A stretch of 64,000 nt of DNA, from NCBI RefSeq assembly GCF_963855985.1, contig NC_087109.1, positions 5,476,001-5,540,000 of the forward strand, in the 5' to 3' direction. The translations under genes and the position numbers were made by a program. Shown here piece after piece: positions 1 to 13,200 of the stretch. The DNA comes from Ostrinia nubilalis. Taxonomy: Eukaryota; Arthropoda; Insecta; Lepidoptera; Crambidae. The notes below the pieces were generated by a model. The model was not told where the DNA came from and did not search any database. It worked only from the letters and a program-made list of their open reading frames with translations. The first letter of the stretch is position 1. Every line of letters starts with the position of its first letter.

Positions 1-1124
1 TGAAGTCTAGGCTAGGCAGGACTCACCTTTGGTGCCGACCGTGATGTTGCGGATGTACTCGCGGCGTCGCACCACGTCCGCCAACATGAACTGGCGGATG
101 ACGGAGCGGATGCGGCGGTCGGGCTCGCGGCCGCTAGTACATCCCCATGAAGTCTAGCATCCACATGAAGTCTAGCATCCCCATGAAGTCTAGGCTAGGC
201 AGGACTCACCTTTGGTGCCGACCGTGATGTTGCGGATGTACTCGCGGCGTCGCACCACGTCCGCCAACATGAACTGGCGGATGACGGAGCGGATGCGGCG
301 GTCGGGCTCGCGGCCGCTAGTACATCCCCATGAAGTCTAGCATCCACATGAAGTCTAGCATCCCCATGAAGTCTAGGCTAGGCAGGACTCACCTTTGGTG
401 CCGACCGTGATGTTGCGGATGTACTCGCGGCGTCGCACCACGTCCGCCAACATGAACTGGCGGATGACGGAGCGGATGCGGCGGTCGGGCTCGCGGCCGC
501 TAGTACATCCCCATGAAGTCTAGCATCCACATGAAGTCTAGCATCCCCATGAAGTCTAGGCTAGGCAGGACTCACCTTTGGTGCCGACCGTGATGTTGCG
601 GATGTACTCGCGGCGTCGCACCACGTCCGCCAACATGAACTGGCGGATGACGGAGCGGATGCGGCGGTCGGGCTCGCGGCCGCTAGTACATCCCCATGAA
701 GTCTAGCATCCACATGAAGTCTAGCATCCCCATGAAGTCTAGGCTAGGCAGGACTCACCTTTGGTGCCGACCGTGATGTTGCGGATGTACTCGCGGCGTC
801 GCACCACGTCCGCCAACATGAACTGGCGGATGACGGAGCGGATGCGGCGGTCGGGCTCGCGGCCGCTAGTACATCCCCATGAAGTCTAGCATCCACATGA
901 AGTCTAGCATCCCCATGAAGTCTAGGCTAGGCAGGACTCACCTTTGGTGCCGACCGTGATGTTGCGGATGTACTCGCGGCGTCGCACCACGTCCGCCAAC
1001 ATGAACTGGCGGATGACGGAGCGGATGCGGCGGTCGGGCTCGCGGCCGCTAGTACATCCCCATGAAGTCTAGCATCCACATGAAGTCTAGCATCCCCATG
1101 AAGTCTAGGCTAGGCAGGACTCAC
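1..1124 (-). repeat. Tandem array of partial Pds5 exon 12 copies, 183-bp period
   Basis: The unit beginning TGAAGTCTAGGCTAGG recurs at 1, 184, 367, 550, 733, 916 and 1099, an exact 183-bp period; the copies look identical by eye. The seventh unit runs into the real exon 12. Each of the six extra units holds the exon 12 sequence from the FMGMY region to its end, the GTGAGT donor and a short TGAAGTCTAGCATCC intronic spacer. None carries the exon 12 acceptor, which is found only at 1285-1286. The array continues off the left edge. Confidence 0.95.
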
Positions 1125-1284
1125 CTTTGGTGCCGACCGTGATGTTGCGGATGTACTCGCGGCGTCGCACCACGTCCGCCAACATGAACTGGCGGATGAC
1201 GGAGCGGATGCGGCGGTCGGGCTCTCGTCCCGCTAACGCGTACATCCCCATGAAGTCTAGTGGTAGGCACTTGTTGGGGATGCC
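1125..1284 (-). CDS. pds5: Pds5 exon 12
   Basis: Acceptor CTTTAG before 1284 and donor GTGAGT after 1125. It encodes 53 codons plus one base, starting [19 protein letters not shown] and ending [12 protein letters not shown], matching the LLLPLEYMAIFALC to REYIKQNP stretch of vertebrate Pds5. A weak copy of the acceptor end of this exon is recognisable at about 1324-1354. Confidence 0.92.
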
Positions 1285-4200
1285 CTAAAGAGAATAAATA
1301 TTTAATTAATGAATCCCGTACCATGGGTAGGTACTATTTGGAAATGCCTTAGGAGGATTAATTAAAAGGGTGCTTCTATACAAGAAATGTGTGAGCAAAC
1401 TGTGCTATGATACATAGCAAGTATGTTATTATGTCTAAATGAGCGCGGTAATAGGATGATGCTCTTTTCAAATATTGTTTTTTAAATACTTCAAGTGTAT
1501 AACTAAAAATTGTGATGAACGATTTTTACCTTTGAAAGTCCTTTGTGTAATTTTGTTGCGAATAATTCTCTCACTTGTGGTACTTCATCCTGAAATAAAA
1601 TTAATCTCAATTAATGCTAATGATAGTGATGATCTCTTTATAGTATCAAGTTCAACAACTGACAGTGAAAAGAAACATTGAATATTACGATTGAGTTGGT
1701 TTTATCGCTAAAGTCCGGTCGCCGAGCACGTAGAATTTCGTTCAATGATCCCATCCCAAGCTACCCATCCTTATCGCTCGCGCGCAATCATATTGCTGTC
1801 GCGACTGTGCGACGGGCGGCCGCAGTGAGTGTGCGAGTGCGACAGCAATATAATTACGCGCGAGCGATAAGAATGGGTAGCTCGAGGTCATTGGACGAAA
1901 TTGTACGTGCTCGGCGACCGTACTCTAGAAATGAACCTCTTCCAGATAACTCTAGAAAAAAACAGTTATAAGAACTATCTATTTTATAGTAAACTCACAA
2001 TCATCAAATGCGACAGGTTATAAAACTGTTCCGCCGTGAACTGGTCGCCGACGCCCTTCTGCTCGCAAATCTTCAGCATGGCCGCGCCGGCTGCCAGCCG
2101 CAGATGTGCCATCTCCGCTTTCGACAGCTGGTTTTGCTGTGAACACAAATGTCGGCTTACAACTAGCCTCGGCTGTCCGCTGTTGACATAGAGCCTTATT
2201 TGATGCTGTGACTAACTGTGATTTGGAAAAAACTGTTTAAATTTCTATTTTTTTTTTTTTTTAAGATTATTAGTCATTTGTATTGCACAAATTACTAAGG
2301 TTAAGAACTCACGGCGCGATTTTCACCCGCGCCCGCGGCGGTTGTGGAATTGCGGTTTTATTTCAAAACTCACGGGAGCGGTTATTTGCGCGGTTATTTT
2401 AAGTACAAAATGGTCGCCCGCCGATCGGGCGACCCGATTACAACCGCGCCCGCTGCGGGCGAACACCGCGTCGTGAGTTGTGCATTAGTTCTTACATAAG
2501 TATCTGCATTCTACAGAAGCTGCGGGCTCGCAACCGCCGCGGGCGCGGGTAAAAATCGCGCCATGAGTTCTTAGCCTAATAGTCTCGTTAGCCCCTCGTA
2601 CTAAGCTAAATATGCTTGTGTCACGAGTGGGCTCACCACAATAGTCGAGCGGTAACGGGATTCAAACCTGCGTTCCCCGGATCACGAGTCGGCCAGTCCG
2701 ACCCCTTCACCGTTCGTATCAAGACTTCTAAGATACATAATAAGTTACACCAAAAAATAAGAATTTACATTCGTGTGTTATTTCAAAATCACAGTGTGAC
2801 ACAGCTAATTTTAATGGGAATGTTGAGGCAATAGAGTGGACTTTTTTAAACATCATCATTCTCATTCGAAGCTGGAGACCGCAGTTGAATATTTAACTAC
2901 TGGCAAATCCACGGTAGCATTAGGCCGTCAGTCATAATATGACCGCCTTACAATCAGTAGGGACAATGACAGTCTTAAAATGCCAAAGATCCTGAAAAAT
3001 GACACCAGTTATTAAATTTAAAGTAAGTAGGTAGGAACACGTTGATCGGTGTTGTCATCACGTCTATTGCTAGTGAAACTTTATCCTACATCGGCAGTAT
3101 TTCTTCTCACTTCTCTGCTAATCCTTAATGCTGTCGGCTGCCTCTAACATCAATTCACAAAACTTACTTGCAACAAGTCGCCCTTGTGAACTATAAACGC
3201 GTTTAGCATCCTGAAAGTCTTCTGTGCTGATAGCTCGTCCTTCTTCAAGCCGAGCAACCATCGCGCCATGCACTTGAGTCCTTCTAGTTTGCAGCGGGTT
3301 TCTTCTGGTAGGTCCTCCTCTTTGCACCAGTCGCCTTGGGGCGCGTTTGGGCCGCCGCCCCCTTCGCGAACTAGGAGCTCTTTTACTATCTGTAAGATAA
3401 AATAATACGGTTTAGAAAATAAAAAGAAAAATGTGACTGATCAAGGTATCTTTTTGGGGCCTAGATATGCATGGGGCAAGTTGGCAAGTTGTGGCTACCA
3501 GGCTGTTAGGAGCTAATAGCAGGTGGCAGCATCATATCTCGATGTCCCTACCTTCCTGGAGACGATATTTTACATGCATGGGGCAAGTTGGCAAATTGTG
3601 ACTACCAGGCTGTCAGGAACTAGCAGCAGGTAGCAGCATCGTATATTGATGTCCCTACCTTCCTGAAGACGATATTCTTGGAACAGGTGGCCCACGAGGG
3701 ATCTAGATACCGTAGCAGCTGCCTAGTTGAGTTTCACTGAGTTACCAGGCTGTCAGACTCTAGTGGCAGTGTGCCTACCTTCCTGGAGACGATGTTCTTG
3801 ATGTGCAAGGGAAAGGCAAGTTGTGTGTAAGTACCAGATATTGTGAGCAGGTGGATGCTACATTAAATAAAACTCCCTACCTTCCTGGAGACGATGTTCT
3901 TGATGTGCACGGGGAAGTTGTGACTACCAGGCTGTCATATATTGGAAGCAGGTGGAGGCAACATTACAGCCGTGTGCCTCAGTGTCCCTACTTTCCTAGA
4001 GACGATGTTTTTGGCACAGGTGGGACCTAGATACCGCTGCATCTGCCTAGTTGAGTTTGACGGAGGTACCAGGCTGTCAGACTCTAGCGGTAGTGTCCCT
4101 ACCTTCCTGGAGACGATGTTCTACATGCATGAGGCAAGTTGACAAGTTGTGACTACCAGGCTGTCAGGAGCTAGTAGCAGGTGGCAGCACCCTGTGTTTG

Positions 4201-7200
4201 AGGGTCCCTACCTTCTTGGAGACGATATTTTTGTCACAGGTGGGACAGCAGCTGCCTAGTTAGGGTCCATTTGGGGCCTAGATACGATAGTTAAGTTTGG
4301 ATGATGTACCAGGCTGACAGACTCTGGTGGCAGTGTCCCTACCTTCCTGGAGACGATGTTCTTGATGTGCACGGGGAAGTTGTCGGGCAGGTTGTGCGCC
4401 ACGTGGCCCAGCGTGACGATGGCGGTGCGGTAGTGCTCCGAGTGCGGGCTCAGCGTGGCCTTCAGCGTCTCCAGGATCTCCGTGAAGATCTGCGTCTACT
4501 GCTCTAAACCATTTACTTAGGACTTTCGATGCAACCCAACTGCTAAGCAGCCCTGCCCTATAAATAACCTGCCAGGAAAATGCGACCCCAACGCTAATTC
4601 GCCCTGCTTGATTCGACCCAGACAGTAGAGTAGCTCTGATCATCTCAACCCTGCTGATACTCGACGCCAGCACGTGTATAAAAGTCGTGTCGGGAGCGCA
4701 GTGACGACAGTCTCTCGGGAGTCATCATGGTGACTAGACCTTGACTGATCTAGGAATCCACCTGGGACCTAAAAACCGCAGCAGCTACCTGGTTGGATTC
4801 ATCTGGGAGACTGGGACCTGGATATTTTAGCAGCTGCCTGGTTCGGTTTGACCAGGCTATACGAAGCTGGGAGGAGGTGGAGCCTAAACTATAGGGTTCT
4901 GGTGGTAGCTGTTCGTCTGAGGATCCCGACCTTCCTAGAGACGATGTTCTTGATGTGCACGGGGAGGTTGTGACTACCAGGCTGTCATATATTGGGAGCA
5001 GGTGGAGGCAACATTACGGCCGTGTGCCTCAGTGTCCCTACCTTCCTAGAGACGACATTCTTGGAACAGGTGGTCCACTTGGGACTAAGATACCGTAGCA
5101 ACTGCCTAGTTGAGTTTGACGGAGGTACCAGGCTGTCAGATTCTTGTGGAAGTATCCTACCTTCCTGGAGACGATGTTCTTGATGTGCACGGGGAAGTTG
5201 TCGGGCAGGTTGTGCGCCACGTGGCCCAGCGTGACGATGGCGGTGCGGTAGTGTTCCGAGTGCGGGCTCAGCGTGGCCTTCAGCGTCTCCAGGATCTCCG
5301 TGAAGATCTGCGTCCGTTGCTCTGGTACGTTCACGAATAGGCACCTGGGATGGAATTGGGTATGAGTTATAGCTTTGTGGACCCAGTAGCTTTTGAAAAC
5401 TAGTCAATTAAATATTTACATAGGTTTAGAAACTGGTTCTTTAGCTAATTCTTTTTAGAAATATACTGGTCATCACAAAAATCGGCCCACCTACGTTTTA
5501 CAGGAAAACTCGTTTCTACTGACACAATCATGGTACCCCAAAAATATTGGAGTTATTTGAAAGCCCAATAAATATCCTTAAAGAAAAACACATTTAATTT
5601 CTTAATAAACGATTTAAACGATTAACATATACAATAAATGTGACTTAAAAAAAAGACCTCACTTTGGGCTCACCTCTGGGATCAATTAGACCAATTTTTA
5701 TGGTTATAAAACCAAATAATGATCTCACGTGTCCTCTTTAACAGATTGATAGCGATTAATCCCAACTTAACAGTTTTATAGCCATCAAAGTTGGCTCAAG
5801 CGTAACTATCTATTTTTTGAAGAAGTGACTCTGCTCTCTTCTTCTACAGACACATTTTTGGGGTAAAAACCTTTCCTTTAATGAAATGAAGTTTAGAACT
5901 AGGCTTTTAAATGGTGCCAATATTAGTGGGAAGTGGGGATGCATACGTTTGAAAGTGCTTGTCGCAGGAGGGTCGATTTTTGTAATGACCAGTGTAGTTC
6001 CTTCCACAAAATTAATTCTTCTAGTTTCCTTTTAACGTGCTAAATCCTAAAAGATAGGTAGAAGAGAAAACACCGACATACCTGACAGCATTCTTGGCTT
6101 GTTTGGGCGTGCCGACCTCCGCGTACGCTTTGCAAAGTGTGATTAGTTTCGGGAACAGCGCTGGACATGCGTCGCCTGAAAATAAAATGACATGTCAAAA
6201 TACTTATTGCATTTCTATGCAAAAAGTAGCCCCTTTGTGACTTTTGAATCGACCTAAGCTATAATCCAGCTGTATACTAAAGATTTCCATACAGTTAATT
6301 CAGTACTAATTTAGGTTTCCAGAGCAGAATTCAGAGAGCAGTAGCCCTAGAATGCGCGCCGCGATAAGCGGTTATCACGCCATTTTATCGTTTTTGCCTA
6401 TACATTTCGACGTCGATAAAGTTTATCACGGCGCGCATCCTAGCTCGGCTGACGGCGGACTTTTAGAGTAGCTGTATTTAAGGTTTCAACTGCCAAATTC
6501 TAATATGTACCGAGATGTTAAAGTATATTAATATTATAATCTTCCGAACGTTAAATACTTACTGAGCGGCCTGTATTTTCCAAGGAACGTGAGCGCGGCC
6601 AGTATGTGAGGCTTCACTTTCGTTGTCGAACTCCAGTAGATTCGTCAGCCGGTTCAACACGTCTTCGTGCAGTAAGTAATAAAATCAACACGTCTACGTG
6701 TAGCGAGAACCAGAGAAAGGCACTAAAAAGACTAATTAACTTACTAAGCGGCCTGTATTTTCCTAGGAACGTGAGCGCGGCCAGTATGTGAGGCTTCACT
6801 TTCGTTGTCGAACTCCAGTAGATTCGTCAGCCGGTTCAACACGTCTTCGTGCAATAAGTAAGAACAAAGTACTAATAAGGTTGAATGACTTACTAAGCGG
6901 CCTGTATTTTCCTAGGAACGTGAGCGCGGCCAGTATGAGGCGCTACACTATCTCCAGTAGATTCGTCAGCCGGTTCAACACGTCTTCGTACAGTAGGTAA
7001 GAACAATACTAATAAGGTTGAATGACTTACTAAGCGGCCTGTATTTTCCTAGGAACGTGAGCGCGGCCAGTATGTGAGGCTACACTCTCGTCGTCCAACT
7101 CCAGTAGATTCGTCAGCCGGTTCAACACGTCTTCGTGCAGTAAGTAATAAAATCAACACGTCTACGTGTAGCGAGAACCAGAGAAAGGCACTAAAAAGAC

Positions 7201-10200
7201 TAATTAACTTACTAAGCGGCCTGTATTTTCCTAGGAACGTGAGCGCGGCCAGTATGTGAGGCTTCACTTTCGTTGTCGAACTCCAGTAGATTCGTCAGCC
7301 GGTTCAACACGTCTTCGTGCAATAAGTAAGAACAAAGTACTAATAAGGTTGAATGACTTACTAAGCGGCCTGTATTTTCCTAGGAACGTGAGCGCGGCCA
7401 GTATGAGGCGCTACACTATCTCCAGTAGATTCGTCAGCCGGTTTAACACGTCTTCGTACAGTAGGTAAGAACAATACTAATAAGGTTGAATGACTTACTA
7501 AGCGGCCTGTATTTTCCTAGGAACGTGAGCGCGGCCAGTATGTGAGGCTACACTCTCGTCGTCCAACTCCAGTAGATTCGTCAGCCGGTTCAACACGTCT
7601 TCGTGCAGTAAGTAATAAAATCAACACGTCTACGTGTAGCGAGAACCAGAGAAAGGCACTAAAAAGACTAATTAACTTACTAAGCGGCCTGTATTTTCCT
7701 AGGAACGTGAGCGCGGCCAGTATGTGAGGCTTCACTCTCGTCGTCCAACTCCAGTAGATTCGTCAGCCGGTTCAACACGTCTTCGTGCAGTAAGTAAGAA
7801 CAAAGTACTAATAAGGTTGCATGACTTACTGAGCGGCCTGTATTTTCCTAGGAACGTGAGCGCGGCCAGTATGTGAGGCTTCACTCTCGTCGTCCAACTC
7901 CAGTAGATTCGTCAGCCGGTTCAACACGTCTTCGTGCAGTAAGTAATAAAATCAACACGTCTACGTGTAGCGAGAACCAGAGAAAGGCACTAAAAAGACT
8001 AATTAACTTACTAAGCGGCCTGTATTTTCCTAGGAACGTGAGCGCGGCCAGTATACAGTGTGAGTCACGTTAAAGTGTACATATGAAAATAGATGAAACT
8101 AGACCTATTTTTATCGAGAAAAAAGAGGTCAATTTTTTTTTTAGATTTTTTTTAAATTTTTTATAGAATTTTTTTTCTTCCAATTACTTATTGTAAAGAA
8201 AACGTAATAACTTTTAAACTAAGCGGTATATCCTGATAAAATAAAAACAGTAATGATGCTAAATAATAAGCAATACTAAAAAAATACATAAAATACACAA
8301 AAAATGCCAACAAATAATAAAAAATGATACTTTTTGAAAAAAATCTGCTTTTAAATTCGTGTTTTTTTGGTTATTTGATAAATTTCTCCAAAAAATGTCC
8401 CTATAACCGGTGGTTTTTATTACTTTGTATTATTCTTTATCGTATTACCTTTGTGAAACCAAAAATCTCATGTCTCTATCCCTATCACAACATTTGCTAT
8501 GATCGTTTGAACAAAGGCCTGCCACAACATTATTCTCCGCTACAGGTAGGGACAATTTTAATTTTAACTAAAATGCTTATTTTACTTCGAAATCTTTTGT
8601 TTTTATTTGAAATCTAACTTGTCTTTATCAAAATTACAAATCTAGAGCCATTTTCAGTTTCGTTGTTAATGAAGCGTCGAATGGCGCGCCCGGAGAGGCT
8701 TAGTTCAAACGATCATAGCAAATGTTGTGATAGGGATAGAGACATGAGATTTTTGGTTTTACAAAGATAATACGATAGAGAATAATACAAAGTAATAAAA
8801 ACCACCTGTTATAGGGGCATTTTTTGGAGAAATTTATCAAATAATCCAAAAAAACACGAATTTGAAAGCAGATTTTTTTCAAAAAGTATCATTTTTTATT
8901 ATTTGTTGGCATTTTTTGTGTATTTTATGTATTTTTTAGTATTGCTTATTATTTAGCAATATTACTGTTTTTATTTTATCAGGATATACCGCTTAGTTTA
9001 AAAGTTATTAGGTTTTCTTTACAATAAGTAATTGGAAGAAAAAAAATTCTATAAAAAATTTAAAAAAAATCTCAAAAATTTTTTGACCTCTTTTTTCTCG
9101 ATAAAAATAGGTCTAGTTTCATCTATTTTCATATGTACACTTTAACGTGACTCACACTGTATGAGGCGCCACACTCCCGTCGTCCAACTCCAGTAGATTC
9201 GTCAGCCGGTTCAACACGTCTTCGTGCAGTAAGTAACAAAATACTAATCAGTTTGAATGACTTACTAAGCGGCCTGTATTTTCCTAGGAACGTGAGCGCG
9301 GCCAGTTTGTGAGGCTTCACTCTCGTCGTCCAACTCCAGTAGATTCGTCAGCCGGTTCAACACGTCTTCGTGCAGTAAGTAAGAACGAAGAACTAATAAG
9401 GTTGAATGACTTACTAAGCGGCCTGTATTTTCCTAGGAACGTGAGCGCGGCCAGTATGTGAGGCTTCACTCTCGTCGTGTAACTCCAGTAGATTCGTCAG
9501 CCGGTTCAACACGTCTTCGTGCAGTAAGTAAGAACAAAGTACTAATAAGGTTGAATGACTTACTGAGCGGCCTGTATTTTCCTAGAAACGTGAGCGCGGC
9601 CAGTATGTGAGGCTTCACTCTCGTTGTCCAACTCCAGTAGATTCGTCAGCCGGTTCAACACGTCTTCGTGCAGTAAGTAAGAACAAAGTACTAATAAGGT
9701 TGAATGACTTACTAAGCGGCCTGTATTTTCCTAGGAACGTGAGCGCGGCCAGTATATGAGGCGCCACACTCTCGTCGTCCAACTCCAGTAGATTCGTCAG
9801 CCGGTTCAACACGTCTTCGTGCAGTAAGTAATAAAATCAACACGTCTACGTGTAGCGAGAACCATAGAAAGGCACTAAAAAGACTAATTAACTTACTAAG
9901 CGGCCTGTATTTTCCTAGGAACGTGAGCGCGGCCAGTATATGAGGCGCCACACTCTCGTCGTCCAACTCCAGTAGATTCGTCAGCCGGTTCAACACGTCT
10001 TCGTGCAGGAAATGTGCGGGGAACACGAATGATAGCATCACTAACAGCTTCAGACCGCGCTCGGCGCATTTCTTTATGTCTATGCCTGGAAATGAAGTAG
10101 GTATTGATTTAGTAGTGTCTCTGTGATTAGGAGTATCTCCTTTTTTGGTAAAGAACAAATTTAAAATTGGCCTAAGATCCAACAAAGTTTGACTGTTACG

Positions 10201-13200
10201 AAAGTTATCGTCTTTTTTTGCATTTAATTAATATTCATTTTACACACTTAAAAAGAAAGTATAAAATAAGCTTGTAGAGGCTTGAAATCGATCATCATCT
10301 GTCGCCATAACAACAATGTTAACAGCATTGTTGTGTTCCGGCAGTTAGAGGTAAGATAGCCAGTTCCTCCGTGGTTGAGGATTCTGGGTGAAGCTCGCTT
10401 CCACCTTCGGCCTGATCATCACTTACCATTAGGTGACATACAGGCCAAGAGCTTCCTTTTCTTGAAGCTTCTTCATCACCAGCAATGACTTACCACACTC
10501 CTCGGCGAGGGACTGGTCGGTGCCTTTGACGGCACCGTCGACGTAGCCCACCAGTATCAGCAGAGACTGGTGATCGATCATCACCGAGCTCACTCTAGCA
10601 GCATCTTCACCATACTCTCATCACCAGCAATGACTTACCACACTCCTCAGCGAGGGACTGGTCGGTGCATTTGACGGCACCGTCGACGTAGCCCACCAGT
10701 ATCAGCAGAGACTGGTGATCGATCATCACCGAGCTCACTCTAGCAGCATCTTCACCATACTCTCATCACCAGCAATGACTTACCACACTCCTCAGCGAGG
10801 GACTGGTCGGTGCATTTGACGGCACCGTCGACGTAGCCCACCAGTATCAGCAGAGACTGGTGATCGATCATCACCGAGCTCACTCTAGCAGCATCTTCAC
10901 CATACTCTCATCACCAGCAATGACTTACCACACTCCTCAGCGAGGGACTGGTCGGTGCCTTTGACGGCACCGTCGACGTAGCCCACCAGTATCAGCAGAG
11001 ACTGGTGATCGATCATCACCGAGCTCACTCTAGCAGCATCTTCACCATACTCTCATCACCAGCAATGACTTACCACACTCCTCAGCGAGGAACTGGTCGG
11101 TGCCTTTGACAGCTCCGTCGACGTAGTCCACCAGTATCAGCAGAGACTGGTGATCGATCATCACCGAGCTCACTCTAGCAGCATCATCACCATATTCTCA
11201 TCACCAGCAATGACTTACCACACTCCTCGGCGAGGGACTGGTCGGTGCCTTTGACAGCTCCGTCGACGTAGCCCACCAGTATCAGCAGAGACTCGTGGTC
11301 GATCATCACTGAGCTCACTCGCTCTAAGAGCATCTTAACCGTGTTGTAATACAGATTCGTCATCACCGGCTGGCCTAGTTTCTTGAGAACGCTTGACTGC
11401 AACAAAAATGATTAATGAATTCAAAGTATAAAGCTGTTGTCACTAGAAAACCCCCACATCGTGGAATTCATGGCGTTCATGAAATTAAAAACGTTCACAA
11501 CTCTTTATTTTTTCTTTTTTGGTAGAAAATACATTTATTTATACTGACTCGAATTCCGAGAAATTACATAACTAAATTACTAATAGTGACTGAATTTCTT
11601 GCGCTGCTTCTTCGCAGCATTGGCCCATATTAGTCCCGATACAACTAGTAGGGTTGGAACGTGTACGCGACTCTTTGAAAGCCTACTTATTACTAATAAA
11701 TACGTTTTTATGACTATAAAAATACTATAGATACTCACAGTAGTGCGTACGCACACTTCGCAGCTCACGTTAGGGTTCAGAATAGTCTCCATTCCTTGCA
11801 ACAGTTCAGGAGCTTGCTTCATATGTAACGAAAATTTGTTCAGGAACTCTTGCGCCTTTACCGACTCCGGCAGGAATTTGGAGCTTATGTGCAGCACTTT
11901 AGAGATCATTTTCTTTTGTACGGCCGGCGTGGGAGGTTTCCTATGCAGCTCTATCCACTCTGCCACCGTGCGTCGAACGGCCAATTGGTGTTTTTGGAGT
12001 TCAATGAACGCTTTTGTCGCGTTATCGTCGACATTTGACATAAGGTAATATAGCTTCTTCATCCGCACAGAGGCGGGTAATGTGTACGGAACCAGTGAGG
12101 TGTTTAGTAACCGTTCTACTAGCAGCCGGTCTTCTAATGCCGTCATGTAGTATCCATGAAGGATTTTGTCTTTGATCCACCGCACTGCTATTTCTGTCGC
12201 TGGAGGCACGCTTTCTTCTGTCAGAAACTTTTTGTATATCATCGCCAGTCCCGACATGGCCTCTTTTCTAATTTTGAATTTCTTATCAAGTGTTCTTTCT
12301 CTGACGAAGTGTAACAGGTCTTCCGACTCGGCGACTGCTTGGAAGTCTTTCTGCGCCGTCGCTATTATAGCCATGACCACTTCATAGCGCACTTGCTCAT
12401 GCGCATCGTGCTGTCTCATCTTGAGTGTTTCCGTTATATCTTTCCTCAAATCCGGGTGGTGTACTAGAAAGTGCATGCAGTATTGCACGCATTTGATTCT
12501 AATGGGTACAGATAGGTCGTTGAATCTTCCCAGGAACGCTCGCCAGAGGCCCGGGTACTGTTTGGCGAGTTCTGACCCGGGCTCTGAGAACATCCTAGCT
12601 AGTAAGGCGACGCCGCTGAGTCTCTCTTGGAACTGTGCGGACTTGAGTTTGCACTCCAGCTGTGGTAGTACTGACAGAAGTAGGGCAGGACAGCACTGGT
12701 AAAGCTCGTAGATAAGCTCGTATACTTTGGAGAAGATTAACAGCTCTTTTTCTTCTTTGCCGAGGATTAGGACGTGGTTGAAGAACTGTAACAAAAATAA
12801 CACAATTAGTATACAAAAAGATAATAATTTAACGACATAATGTTACGAGTATTATAGGTAAGTAAAGTAAGTATCTACGATTTATTATAAACAAATTACT
12901 TTGTATTTCATGTCAAACGATAAACAAATCGTTAGAATGACTCAAAGATAACTGATAAGCCAAATATCATTCATGTTTGACAATCTCATGAAATCAATCT
13001 TATGTTAATATCAATTAAGCACAATTGAAAACACACCCACGTACCACTAATGAAGAATGTTATTTGATTGAGTTTGCACCTTATTTTAAAGATATAAAGT
13101 TCAAAATACATTGTAGATCGTTGTTTTGCTTGATGCTTGTGCTATCGACAGTACATAACAACTTTATCGTTTAGGAATGTTGTAATGATCTATGCATAAC

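Noticed and set aside
1..1284. A CRISPR-like array of regular repeats
   Set aside because: The whole 183-bp unit is repeated without variable spacers and it carries a eukaryotic coding exon end with a splice donor.
1678..1971. A 97-codon arginine-rich ORF
   Set aside because: It lies within the palindromic GC-rich MITE at 1713-1921 and has no independent support.
6560..10085. Mutually exclusive alternative exons, as in Dscam
   Set aside because: The copies lack acceptors, start inside the exon and most have a frame-breaking change, so they cannot serve as cassette exons.
11743..12702. Plus-strand ORFs of 62-101 codons
   Set aside because: They are antisense to Pds5 exon 5 and show no family motif.
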